DNA from: Methylumidiphilus sp963753955
GTDB lineage: Bacteria; Pseudomonadota; Gammaproteobacteria; Methylococcales; Methylococcaceae
Direction: 5' to 3'
Assembly (NCBI GenBank): GCA_963753955.1
Contig: CAVWEM010000008.1
Span: forward strand, 1-64,000
DNA length: 64,000 bases
In this document: piece after piece, positions 39,401 through 48,704 of the stretch
Layout: every line of letters starts with the position of its first letter
Numbering within the stretch: position 1 is the stretch's first letter
Made by a program: the position numbers and the translations under genes
Notes under the pieces: model-generated
The model's input: only the letters and a program-made list of their open reading frames with translations
Databases searched by the model: none
What the model was told of the DNA's origin: nothing

Positions 39401-39530
39401 ACACTTTGACCCGGATCCGGCCTGGTGCGCCTTGATGGACTACGGCGACAAATGCCGGTTGAACCGAACCCACGCCGCCGGGATCGGCCGGTGGATCACT
39501 TTGTAGCGCGTCTAATTTGGCCATCTGCAT
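36433..39530 (-). CDS. P2-type cation-transporting ATPase (C-terminal frameshift)
   Basis: About 1,030 residues if repaired. A heavy-metal-associated-like N-domain (GRIRVKVFGLRHSEPFKDEL) and a cation-ATPase N-domain precede the actuator LTVDESALTGESMPVSKRAD. Then come the membrane motif AVAAVPEGLPAVATTTLALG, the phosphorylation site ICLDKTGTLTMNKMT and the hinge MTGDGINDGPALKAADVGVA. This is a Ca2+/Mn2+-like P2 pump in the inner membrane. Near 36795 a base is missing after LRESLVMTAG; the final three membrane spans continue in the next frame (GVYGYSVARYGVGP to 36433). The start could be 39530 or upstream to 39584. Confidence 0.85.
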
Positions 39531-39880
39531 GTACGGCTTGGTTGTTGAACGAAATTCATGTCGGGCCTGTGAATAGGACTCCAACGCAAAGCTTAAAAGC
39601 TTACAGGTGTTCCGCGGATCGATGCGTCTGCCATCCCCCGCGAATTCCGGGCCTGGCGATCAAGTGAAGAATTCGCGCGCCGTATTCTCGAGCTTGGCCC
39701 AAGGCAGGATCAGGGGTTTTTCCGATATTTGTTTGAATTTCAGTACGTCGGCTCATGAAAAGTCTTCCAGGGTCTTCATCCATGCCACCTTACGATAGTA
39801 TCCGTTACGGCTTTATGACATTGCCTCGTCTCGCGCCTTCTCGCGTGTCCGAGCGCATCGGGTTCTGGCGCGAAATCCTC

Positions 39881-40190
39881 TCAGGGATAGCGCAGTTTCC
39901 GCGATAGCTCGTCCGGCAATGTCCCTGCCGTCCGTGCGGATTCCGTCCGTGGTTGATAGAAATCATGGGGTTCGCCGCCTTCGCCCTCGACAAAGCCCCG
40001 CTTCGCGAGCGCCTCAAACAGGGACTTCGCCAGCCTCTGTATCCAGTCCGAACTGCCCCGCGGCCTCGTCCGCCGAGGCCCGTCCTCGGCGCAACAGCCA
40101 CTGCAGCAAGCGGCGTTCCGCTGTCGGCAAGGCCAGCAGATCGCTGGGCCGCACACCCCGCGAGCCGGTGTCGGACGAATTTCCGTCCAT
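39881..40190 (-). CDS. Small winged-helix-like protein downstream of ParA (frameshifted)
   Basis: ATG 40190 gives MDGNSSDTGSRGVRPSDLLA then LPTAERRLLQWLLRRGRASA, and stops after 57 codons. The next frame continues QRLAKSLFEALAKRGFVEGE to 39881. Joined, about 100 residues with a helix-turn-helix/wing pattern (ERRLLQWLLRRG..ADEAAGQFGLD..LFEALAKRGFVEGEG) result. It lies 15 bases after the ParA-like gene, suggesting one operon with the receptor. A DNA-binding or bridging partner of the ATPase is inference. Confidence 0.5.
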
Positions 40191-40204
40191 CCGGAATCAA
40201 CGGC

Positions 40205-40972
40205 TCACGCGCAGGCTATTTTCCCGATGACAGACTGCAAGGCCAAGGTCATCGGGTGGTCGGGATGAGCCAGACAAAACAGGTCGGTGCTGCCGAGGAC
40301 TGCGACCTCCTCCGAAAGCGGTATCACGCCGGCCACATCGACCCCGTAACTCGATTGCACCCGTTGTTCCAGCGCGGCAAAATCCTTCTGGTTGATCGCC
40401 TTGTTGATCAGCAAAAGCATTTGTGGGACTTCCAGTTGCCTGGCCAGCTCGACCATGATCGCGGTGCCCTGGTAGTCCTGCCGGTCCGGGCGCAAGATCA
40501 CCACCAGCACGTCCGAAATCGCCGCCGACAGCAGGGTTTCTTCGTTGACGCCAGGATGGGTGTCGATCAGCAGATAATCCAGTTCCAGCCTTTCCATAAA
40601 CTGCTGAAACCCGTTGTTCAATAGGCCGACGTCATAACCTTCCTGCAGGATGCGGGTGATTTCGCCGGTTTGCATGCTGGCCGGTATCAGATAAAGGCTT
40701 CCTTGCGCCTCGGGTTTGTGTCCATGCACGGCGGCGCTGACATCGTAGGCCGCTTCTTCGATGCGGCAGCGCTTCCACAAATAGTCGTTCAGCGCGAACT
40801 TGAAATGATCCGGCGCAAGATTGAAGAGCGCATGGATGCCCGGCGATTGGATGTCCGTATCGACTATTCCGACCCGGTTGCCCTGGCAGGCGAGAAGAGC
40901 CGCCAAATTGGCGGTTATATTCGACTTTCCGGTGCCCCCGCGAAAGGAATGGACCACGACGAGTTTTCCCAT
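40205..40972 (-). CDS. MinD/ParA-family ATPase
   Basis: A 255-residue deviant-Walker ATPase. VVVHSFRGGTGKSNITANLA (residues 4-23) has the signature lysine pattern xGGTGKS with Arg in place of the first Lys. GIVDTDIQSPGIHALF (A') and YLLIDTHPGVNEETLL (Walker B) follow. No membrane-targeting amphipathic tail is obvious. Such ATPases position cargo or act as switches with a membrane or DNA partner. It sits between the dCache/HAMP receptor and the small winged-helix gene, about 24 bases from the former. Confidence 0.85.
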   Translation of the reverse strand: MGKLVVVHSFRGGTGKSNITANLAALLACQGNRVGIVDTDIQSPGIHALFNLAPDHFKFALNDYLWKRCRIEEAAYDVSAAVHGHKPEAQGSLYLIPASMQTGEITRILQEGYDVGLLNNGFQQFMERLELDYLLIDTHPGVNEETLLSAAISDVLVVILRPDRQDYQGTAIMVELARQLEVPQMLLLINKAINQKDFAALEQRVQSSYGVDVAGVIPLSEEVAVLGSTDLFCLAHPDHPMTLALQSVIGKIACA

Positions 40973-40995
40973 GTTACCTACCTCTCAAAATGCCA

Positions 40996-42467
40996 TCAAC
41001 TATCGGGATCGGACAACGGCATAGCCGTGCTTTCCAGGGTGGCCCTGCGTTCTTCGCGGAGTCGCTTGGCCTTGGATTGCACACTCCGAAAGAATTCGGT
41101 GGAGGCAATCTGCCGCACCTGCGCCTGCGTGTCCTGATGGTCGATATCGACGCGAAGCTGCTCAAGCTGTGCCTCCATCAAACTCTGGCGGGCCTTGATT
41201 TCCTGGATCATGCGCAAAAACACCAGCGCCAGTTGCCCGAATTCATTGCGTCTTCGGGTGTCGATTTGCAACTGGCGGCCGGCAGGGGCGGCTCGGTCAA
41301 TTGGTTTTTCTCCACGGCCGAGGCGACGGCGCCCATCGTCAGAATGGGGTTGATCATCCAGGCGGCGGTCCACAAGCCGACGGCGATGGCGATGATGACC
41401 AGCGCCAGGAAAACCCAGGCCATCGAATGCATGCCATCGATCAGGTTGTCGATCAAGCCCGCCTCCGGAATCACCACGGCGAGTTTCCACTTCAACTCGA
41501 ATTTCCCGTCCAGCGGGGCAACGTAGGCATAATGCCGACCCTCTCCGTCGACAAACTGAAACTGCGTTGCTTCGGAGATGGAAAACGATCCAAACCGCTG
41601 CTTCATATGCTCGGCCATGGAGCGAATCGCGGGATCCCGGTTTTCAACAATCGATAACAAACCTCGGGGTGCCTCCTGTCCGCCAGGGGCCAACGGTTGC
41701 CAGCGGGAACTGGCGATAAAATATCCGTCTGAATCGAACATGAAGACCACGGCACCCTCAGGAAGACGCAACCCTTGCAGATAGATGCTGATTCCCCGCA
41801 AATCGATGTCGGAGGACACCACGACCCGCAACCGCCCCCGTCCGTCATACACGGGTTCCGCCACCGTGGCGACCTGCGCCCCATTCACCAAGGCACTGCG
41901 GTAAACCGACGAAACGGCCGCTTGCCGCAAGGTGACGGCACCGATGTAGTAGGGCTGTTTCCTGGGGTCGTAGTCCACCTGCTGGACTTCCTGGGGTTCC
42001 TTGCCCCGGTCGAAGTCATCGAATGGATACCAGGAAATCGTCCCTCCCTTCCCGGAGTCGGAAAGTTTCACGACCGGCTTGCTGGAGCCCCGCCGGTCGA
42101 GCATCAGGTTCTGCCCGGCGGGATTGGCGAAATTCAGGTTCATTCCCCGCGAAACCGGGATCTGTGTCTGGAAGGAATCGATCATGGCGCGGACCAGGGG
42201 CGGCTTGAGGAGATTCTCGAAGTGCAGCTCGGGTCGTTTCTGCGCCTCTTTCGCGTAATTTCGCGCCAGGCTGGCCGGAACGGACAGATATCGGTCGAGC
42301 TGATCGTCAATCGTGCCTGCGATCAAGGCGAGAAACTGGGCGGCGGTCTCGCGAGCCTCCCGCATCTGGCTGGTGTAGCCAATCGCCGCCGTCAGGCTGA
42401 CAGCCACGACGATCTCCAGTGCAAAAATGATCGGAAAGACCAGGCGGATAGACATCATACGGGACAT
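40996..42467 (-). CDS. dCache-HAMP membrane receptor without output domain (frameshifted)
   Basis: ATG 42467 (MSRMMSIRLVFPIIFALEIV) begins a membrane span, then a large periplasmic dCache-like domain to about residue 330 (including DYDPRKQPYYIGAV and VYDGRGRLRVVVSSDIDLRG). A second span WVFLALVIIAIAVGLWTAAW and a HAMP-like segment follow. Near 41280 the frame shifts; the continuation (QIDTRRRNEFGQLALVFLRM, then a coiled coil) ends at 40996. No kinase, cyclase, GGDEF or MCP domain is present. It probably signals to the ParA-type ATPase encoded next. Confidence 0.78.
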
Positions 42468-42521
42468 TGTTGGTTTCGCCAGTCCGCTCGGAGGCGCCGG
42501 GAGCCCATGCCGGGCCACAGC

Positions 42522-44564
42522 CTAAGCGGGGCCAGGGGCTTCCCGCCCTGACAGCAACTGCTCGACCCCGCTGCGTTTGCGCTTGCGCCAAGGCATGCCT
42601 AGCAATCCTTCGTCACCACGGATCACGGTGTTTTCGATCTCGGGATCCTGCCGTTCCCCATCCCGCAGCGGGCGCAAGCCGTTCAGGCCAGCGGCCAGGG
42701 TAGAGCCGTTGTTCACCACGACCGACGCCAGCGGGCTGAGGTTGAAGAATACCCCGCCGACCACCACGGCCACATTGGCCGCTGTGACAAGGGCAATATT
42801 CTGATGGACCAGGCGCATGGCCCGCCGGGCCATCGCGATGCTGTAAGGCAAGCCTAAGAGGCTATCATCGAGCAGAACCACATCGGCGGCTTCACGGGCT
42901 GAATCGCTGGCATGGCGGAAGGAAACCGCGACATCGGCCTTCGCCATGGCCGGTAGATCGTTGGTCCCGTCCCCAACATAGACGATAGCCTTGTGCCGCT
43001 GGCGCAGCTTTTCCAGCACCTCGGCCTTTCTTCCGGAGGACGCCTCCGCGTAGGTGTTGCCGGGTTTGATATTGAGCTTGTAAGCCACGGCGTTCGCCGC
43101 CTTGCTGTTGTCGCCGGTCAACAGATAGCAACCGATGCCCAGCTCGTGCAGGGTTTTGATGGCGGTGGCGCTCTCCGGCCGCAACGGATTCGTGTAGAAA
43201 ACCGCCCCTAGCAATTCGCCGTCCCGCGCCACGTAGCGGATCGACCGGTCGAGGATGACGCCCTTGTGCATCCTGTGGTATTCGGCATCGACGGCGACCC
43301 CCCGCTCTTCCAAGAAATGGATCGAGCCGACTATGATCTCGCTGCCCCGCACCTTTCCCGCGATGCCTACGTCCGAGTAGTCCAGCGGATCGCAAGGATC
43401 CAGCGTGATTCCCAGGCGCTCGACATGCTGGACCAAGGCGACGCTGAACGGGCGAACCACGTAATAACTCGCGGAGGCGGCCCAGTAAAGCAGATCCTGC
43501 TCGGAGACCGAAGCGTCCGCGGTCTGCACGGCCACGATTTCGGTGCCGCGCTCCGTCAGCGTCCCAGTCTTGTCAAACACGACGGCATCCACTTTCGCCA
43601 GTTGCTCCAGGGCGTGTCCGCCCCTCACAAGAACCTTGTTGATGGCGGACACTTGCATGGACGCCAGCACCGGGATCGGAGCGCCGATGCCGACACCCTG
43701 GGCAAAATCCAATTGCAGCGGCGCCAGGCCCCGATGGATGTTGCCGCCGCTGAAGGCAAACACCACGGCGCTGGCAGCGATGGCCGGCATCACCGCCTTG
43801 TTGCCCAGGTCTTCCATCAAATTGCTGACCCGCGTGTCGTGCCGCGCCTTGTCGGCGAATTTTCCGGCCATCCGCGAGGCGCGGGTGTCGGCACCCATGC
43901 TCTCGATTTCAAGCACCAACTGCCCTTTGACCACCACAGTCGAAGCATAAAGCGTGTCGCCTGACTCTCGGGGCAACAGCTTGGAGGCGCCGGTCAGGGC
44001 ATTCTGATCCAAAAGCCCCTCGCCCCGGACTACTTTGCCGTCGGCGGGGACAAAATCTCCCGGCCCCAACAGGATATGGTCGCTTACGAGCAGATGCTTC
44101 AGCAGCACCAGCCTTCTGAAGCCGTTGCGCTCGATCCAGTACTTGCGATTGGGGACCAGCTCGGGCATGTGTCGCTGCCCTGCCATCGCGGTCAGGTCGC
44201 GGAGCGTGTTGCCGGCCTCGGTAAGGCAAATGGCCAGGGCGGGCGCGAGCAGTTCGCCGGTCACCGTGTGGAAAAGTATCCACAGCGAATCCAATACTTC
44301 GACTGTGGGGCGCCCGGTGGCTTGGATGTTTGCCAGGGCGCGCTTTAAGGTAGGCAGCGACGCACGTGCGATTACGATGCCGACCAAGGCGGGGCCGACG
44401 GCCAGTTCCATGGGGCCTATCACCAAAGAGAGTCCCAGCGCTAGCCCGGGATACTTGAATCGTTGGGCGTAATCGATCCGGTGGCCGATCTTCATATTGG
44501 CGGACACGCCCCGGGTCTCTTCAGAGATTGCCGCGGCTTCGGCTGGGGAATTGGCCAATTTCAT
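42522..44564 (-). CDS. P1B-like P-type ATPase with degenerate core motifs
   Basis: About 680 residues with the P1B layout and no N-terminal metal-binding domain. The phosphorylation site VVFDKTGTLTERG, YLLTGDNSKAANAVA and VGDGTNDLPAMAKADVAVSF are kept. Three hallmark sites are not: the membrane CPC position reads GIGAPIPVLASM, the actuator TGES reads LTGASKLL, and the N-domain HP dipeptide region reads YYVVRPFSV. Phosphorylation may occur, but metal binding and dephosphorylation would differ. It lies immediately upstream of the receptor/ParA genes. ATG 44564 has GAGTGG upstream. Confidence 0.8.
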   Translation of the reverse strand: MKLANSPAEAAAISEETRGVSANMKIGHRIDYAQRFKYPGLALGLSLVIGPMELAVGPALVGIVIARASLPTLKRALANIQATGRPTVEVLDSLWILFHTVTGELLAPALAICLTEAGNTLRDLTAMAGQRHMPELVPNRKYWIERNGFRRLVLLKHLLVSDHILLGPGDFVPADGKVVRGEGLLDQNALTGASKLLPRESGDTLYASTVVVKGQLVLEIESMGADTRASRMAGKFADKARHDTRVSNLMEDLGNKAVMPAIAASAVVFAFSGGNIHRGLAPLQLDFAQGVGIGAPIPVLASMQVSAINKVLVRGGHALEQLAKVDAVVFDKTGTLTERGTEIVAVQTADASVSEQDLLYWAASASYYVVRPFSVALVQHVERLGITLDPCDPLDYSDVGIAGKVRGSEIIVGSIHFLEERGVAVDAEYHRMHKGVILDRSIRYVARDGELLGAVFYTNPLRPESATAIKTLHELGIGCYLLTGDNSKAANAVAYKLNIKPGNTYAEASSGRKAEVLEKLRQRHKAIVYVGDGTNDLPAMAKADVAVSFRHASDSAREAADVVLLDDSLLGLPYSIAMARRAMRLVHQNIALVTAANVAVVVGGVFFNLSPLASVVVNNGSTLAAGLNGLRPLRDGERQDPEIENTVIRGDEGLLGMPWRKRKRSGVEQLLSGREAPGPA

Positions 44565-44754
44565 CAATCCACTCTATTTGAACCATGTCTTGTTGGGAAA
44601 CACACTTGATCTTGTCAGCTCCGAAAACGCCGATCCCATGCCTCAACAAATCCTCACAGGATTTGGCTTCGCAAGGGCGACGGGTCGGGGTGGGGGGAGG
44701 AACGCCATAACTTTACAGCTTATACAATAACTTTATGTCACTCTTGCGTCATAA

Positions 44755-44990
44755 GTCCAAAGCCTTCGCGCCATATGCCGCCACCTTGGGCAGGCCCGCG
44801 TCCGCCGTCTCGCGGGAGGTGGAGTGGAACGCGGGCGGGGTGGGCTACGACGCAGCGGGACTACCACCGGCGACGGCGGGCGCGGGCAGCGCAAGCAGCC
44901 CCCCCAAGATGCCGCACTGTCCGTCGCCGCCAACCTATCCACTGATCGCCGCAAGCGCCTCGCCATTCAGACGTCGGCATAGCGGTTTCG
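44755..44990 (+). pseudogene. IS30-family transposase scrap
   Basis: The plus strand reads AATLGRPASAVSREVEWNAG then GVGYDAAGLPPATAGAG, close to the IS30 helix-turn-helix (IAARLGRP.STVSREVKRN....YRA..A). After about 45 residues the frame and similarity decay. No ends or catalytic domain remain. Confidence 0.55.
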
Positions 44991-44995
44991 ATAGG

Positions 44996-45631
44996 CTATT
45001 GTCGCTGGCGATACTTGGCAATTCGTTCAAACAGAAGTGCCGCGTGATAGGCGGCATCCGTGGTTTGCTCAAGGACACCTAAAATCTCGGTCCAGTTAGT
45101 CTCATCGACTAATGGAAGCGCGTTAATCCTCCTTTGGGTTTTTCGCCACTCATGATAGATTACGTCTGCTTTCTCCTCCCAGCCTTTGAGCGTCTCACGG
45201 CACATTCTTACGCTTACCGATCCATTCGCAGGATATTGAGCCAACTCCGTTTGAAGTCTTGCGACCATCGAAAGCAGTGTCGAGAGGATTTCCTGTGCCG
45301 CCCCCTCAATCCTTCTTGGTGTGCAAATATCGACGAGCCGGGCAGTGTCATTCATTCCATCCACTATATCATCCAAGCGTTTGACGAACTGCTCAGTGAG
45401 ATGGATGTATTCGGAGTGCGCAAGTAATTCTAATGCGCAGTACGCCTCAGCAGTGAGCGCATCCCCCTTTTCTTCAAAGTGTTTTACCTTCGCAATATAG
45501 GGATCCAGATCATTTGAATTAGAAAAAAGCCGACTCAGTTCCTGTCCGCATTCCATGGTATTATCAAGGTGATCTTTGAATATTATCTCAAGAGGCCGAA
45601 GTTTGGGACGTGCTGCATTGGCTGAATTCAT
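44996..45631 (-). CDS. DUF47 (PhoU-like) family protein
   Basis: About 211 residues from ATG 45631 (MNSANAARPKLRPLEIIFKD). Long helices with DHLDNTMECGQELSRLFSNS, VKHFEEKGDALTAEAYCALE and TEQFVKRLDDIVDGMNDTAR match the DUF47/TIGR00153 family, four-helix bundles related to PhoU. These usually sit with a Pit phosphate transporter and modulate it, but no pit gene is adjacent here. Base composition is clearly more AT-rich than the pst and glg genes, suggesting transfer. Confidence 0.82.
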   Translation of the reverse strand: MNSANAARPKLRPLEIIFKDHLDNTMECGQELSRLFSNSNDLDPYIAKVKHFEEKGDALTAEAYCALELLAHSEYIHLTEQFVKRLDDIVDGMNDTARLVDICTPRRIEGAAQEILSTLLSMVARLQTELAQYPANGSVSVRMCRETLKGWEEKADVIYHEWRKTQRRINALPLVDETNWTEILGVLEQTTDAAYHAALLFERIAKYRQRQ

Positions 45632-46177
45632 ATTGGCATCGCAACCTTGAAAAGAAGAAACCCTCAGGCAAAACAATCTGTAAAACCTGGCTCTCTATTA
45701 TAATGGCTGTATATTACGGTTTTATGACCAAGCCAACTGGCGAATCTAAGCTTGGCGGTCGAGACTACCCGCGAGAGATCGCCGACAAGGAGCAGGCCGC
45801 ATCCTACAGGCTATACATCCGCCGCTTTTGAAGGCTAGGGGGGCGGCTCCGTGACGATTCCTATGAAAGGACACAAATGTGGCAAGTAAATTGCTTGGCG
45901 CTGTTGATGCTATTCTGTGCGCTGTTTCCCGGCCGAATTGGCACCGAACCACAACCCCCAGCCCAACGCTTTTGGGAGTGCCTGCCCAAAACCATGGCTG
46001 TAGCCCCCATTGCCCCAGCCGTCCACGCCCTGCGCGCTGTGAGCAAGATTGTCTCTTCCATATCGTGTCCGCATTTGGTTTCTAAATTGTTGCTTGGTTT
46101 AATGATGAATAGACACAAGGTAACGCGACAGCCTTCCGTATGTGTCAGGAGACTGTAATATTTTGAGACTATAAGCT
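45632..46177. other. AT-rich stretch without a supported gene
   Basis: About 545 bases between the DUF47 gene and an IS701-like element. Overlapping frames of 70-95 codons exist on both strands (for example 45877-46158 plus and 45861-46118 minus), but none has a recognisable domain and their starts lack convincing ribosome sites. The N-terminal part of the RND pump that resumes at 47361 is not found here. Confidence 0.5.
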
Positions 46178-47360
46178 ATAGGACTTACGCAAAAATATCA
46201 GGACTTACGCAAAATATATTAACATGGGTATATTAATATTAGCCTTAACGGAGTATAATAGCCGCCTATGAAGACGAGCAAATACTCCGGCTTGAAGCCG
46301 ACGCGAAAGGACTATTGTCAATTTATTATTGCGGCTCTTATGAACTACACGCAAACCTACATGGCCGACCATCATATTGGGTTTTCCCATGATGCCATAA
46401 ACCGTTGCCTCATGGAGGACGACGTCTCGCCGAATGCGGCCTGGCAGTCCGTCGGGCACCTTGTCCGCCGTGGCGGGAACGCCTGCCTGATATTCGACGA
46501 CAGCGTACTGGACAAGCGCCATTCTTTCAAGATAGAACGGGTGCGCCGCCAGTATAGCGGCAACGGGCATGGCGTCGTGAAAGGCATCGGCGTCGCCAAT
46601 TGCGTGTACGCTAACCTGGATACCGGCGAACACTGGACATCGATTGGCGGATATACGACCCCGACGGGGACGGCAAGACCAAGCTCGACCACGTGCGGGA
46701 CATGTTCGACGATGCCATCCAAGGCAAGAACCTGCCGTTCCGCGCCGTGCTGATGGATTCCTGGTACGCCACCAAGGATTTGATGATGCACATCGACAGG
46801 GCCGGAAAGGTGTTTTATTGCCCGCTCAAAGCCAACCGCAAGGCGGACGACAGCCGGGGCAAAACCCCCTGCAAGGCCGTTTCCGGCCTGGAATGGTTCG
46901 GCGACGAAATGCTGCGCGGCAAGCTTGTGAAGATACATGGATTCCCGATGGATTACAAGGTGAAACTGTTCCGGGTTGCGGCGACAAACCGCACGGAACA
47001 CGTCGCCACCAACGGCCTTTCCCAGGATTCCGCCGTCGCCATTAAAGATATGTGCGCCGTCCGCTGGAAAATCGAGCAATACCACCGCGAAGGCAAGCAA
47101 ATGCTCGGCCTGGAGAAATGCCAATGCCGCAAGGCCCGCGCCCAGAGAAACCACATCGGCTGCGCGATACTCGCCTGGCACTGCCTGACAAGGCTCGCCA
47201 GGAAACTCAAAACAAACATCTACGCCCTGAAAAACAACCTTCTCTCCGATTATATGAGGGAGGAGCTTAAAAACCCGTCAATACCCATGTCCTTCGCCTG
47301 ACCTGAAACCGTGAACCGCCAGGGTTCTGCGGTAGCTTCAGGCTCGTGCGTAAGTCCTAT
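46178..47360 (+). mobile_element. IS701/IS4-like insertion sequence
   Basis: Inverted ends ATAGGACTTACGCA (46178-46191) and TGCGTAAGTCCTAT (47347-47360) surround one transposase gene. The left terminal motif GGACTTACGCAAAA occurs twice in tandem (46181 and 46201). The right end abuts coding sequence of an RND pump; the left flank does not continue that gene, so a deletion accompanied or followed insertion. Confidence 0.75.
46268..47301 (+). pseudogene. IS701/IS4-type transposase (frameshifted)
   Basis: The first frame (MKTSKYSGLKPTRKDYCQFI) carries ACLIFDDSVLDKRHSFKIER, with the first DD. It breaks near 46660. The second frame continues RDMFDDAIQGKNLPFRAVLM, DSWYATKDLMMHIDRAGKVF and the catalytic glutamate region WKIEQYHREGKQMLGLEKCQ to 47301. 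A one-base change would restore about 345 residues. Confidence 0.8.
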
Positions 47361-47653
47361 TTTATTTAACTATGCCTATGCTAATGTTATTCCGGAAATC
47401 CAGCGTGTCTTTGGCATTGCCCAAGCCAAAATATTGGGCAGCCGCCAATATGCGATGCGAATTTGGCTGAATCCTGACCGGATGAGAGCCTATAGTGTCT
47501 CGATATGAAGAAGTGATGGAGGCCATTGCGAATCAAAGCATTATTGGTCGACCGGGCCGAATAGGCCAAAGCACGGGTATTGCCGTCCAGTCCAAAGAGT
47601 ATGTGCTGGTCTATCAAAGACGGTACAACAAGCCTGAACAGTATGAAGACATT
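47361..47653 (+). pseudogene. RND efflux pump inner-membrane protein, fragment 1
   Basis: The reading FNYAYANVIPEIQRVFGIAQ, AKILGSRQYAMRIWLNPDRM then, after a frameshift near 47500, EEVMEAIANQSIIGRPGRIG and YVLVYQRRYNKPEQYEDI matches the periplasmic porter domain of HAE1-type RND pumps (AcrB/MexF-like). The upstream quarter of the gene is missing. It is interrupted at 47654 by an insertion sequence that duplicated ATT. Confidence 0.75.
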
Positions 47654-48704
47654 AGAGTTGTTCCCGGTGTTAAGTTAATGATTATAGGCTATTTTTAGGT
47701 TCCAAAGACCCGCCGGAACCCAAAAAAGGAAATCAATGAGCCAGTCCAGGTGGTTTCTGATCCGATGGGTCAGGCAATGGAAAGCCTTCATCCCGCCGAT
47801 GGCGTGTTCCACGGAAACGCGGGTTCCCGCATGCTGCCGGTTATGTTTGACCTGCGCGGCGGTCAGTTTCGGCTTCGGGTTGTTTTTAGATTTCTTCGGC
47901 CTTTTGTGTGGAAGGTTTATCTTGGATTTCACGCCATAATCTTTTTGCGCACCTTGGAACCCAAGGTCGAGCCACAGATTCACTCGATGGAACCATTTCA
48001 GTTTTGGGTCGAATACCTTTTTCATGAGCTTGTAGTCGTGGACGCTGCCGGCGAAGACGCAGAAGAGGAAAAGGATTTTCCGGTGCAGGGTCGTGAGGAC
48101 GAGCGCCTGGAGCGTGTGGCGTTTTTTTTTCCGCTGAAGCGGGCCTTCTGGAGTTCCCCGTCCTGCGGCCTGACGCAGGCGCACTCCATCCCGTCGATGA
48201 TGACGTCGCCATATTTATCGACGAGTCGCAGGAACTCCTCGGGAGTCCCAGGCGACCGCTCAGGGAGCACGCCGAGGTCCGACAGGCTCCGCAGCAAGAC
48301 GGGCAGGAGTTTCTCCACATGGTTGTGGGCATGCCCCGAACTGAAGCCGAAAAGGAAGCCCAGCACGTCGAAGGTGGGGTATGTCTTGAGGTAATACAAA
48401 ATGAAGAAAAGCTTCTTCCCGGGCGTGTCGAGATGGCCTTTTGGCCCGCCCGTTGGAACCTGCTTGATTTCGCCCTGCCGACACCTTTCCAGTTGGACGG
48501 CATCGTAGGCCGCCGCGAAGGCCGCAAGGAGGATGTTGAATTTTGGCAGGCTCATGCCGATGACGGACTTAATCTTGCGGTCATGCTTCTTGCCATCCAG
48601 CTTTTTAAATCTTTCGAAGGCCATGGGTTGTCTATTTTCTGTAGGGTATGGATACCCTATAATAAGGCAGTATTAAAAAAATTAACAGGGTCGGGAACAA
48701 GTCT
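47654..48704 (-). mobile_element. 1051-bp insertion sequence with 3-bp target duplication
   Basis: The ends AGAGTTGTTCCCG (47654-47666) and CGGGAACAAGTCT (48692-48704) are inverted. ATT is duplicated on both sides (47651-47653 and 48705-48707), and removing the element rejoins the RND pump as EDI-IIRANSEG. One transposase gene in two frames lies inside on the minus strand. It appears to be an IS5-related DDE element. Confidence 0.85.
47675..48624 (-). CDS. IS5-related DDE transposase in two frames joined by an A9 run
   Basis: ORF 1 starts at ATG 48624 (MAFERFKKLDGKKHDRKIKS) and carries a helix-turn-helix Tnp_4-type N-region and VIIDGMECACVRPQDGELQK (first D). At 48122-48130 a run of nine A (minus strand) gives GGA AAA AAA AAC. 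The second ORF continues in the -1 frame (QRKKKRHTLQALVLTTLHRK) through AGSVHDYKLMKKVF and NLWLDLGFQGAQKDYGVKSK to RVSVEHAIGGMKAFHCLTHR. The slippery run may be programmed frameshifting as in other ISs, or a homopolymer error. Confidence 0.75.

Noticed and set aside
45861..46158. Overlapping 85- and 93-codon frames, considered as a cysteine-containing peptide precursor
   Set aside because: No maturation genes nearby, no conserved leader, both strands equally open; chance frames are more likely.
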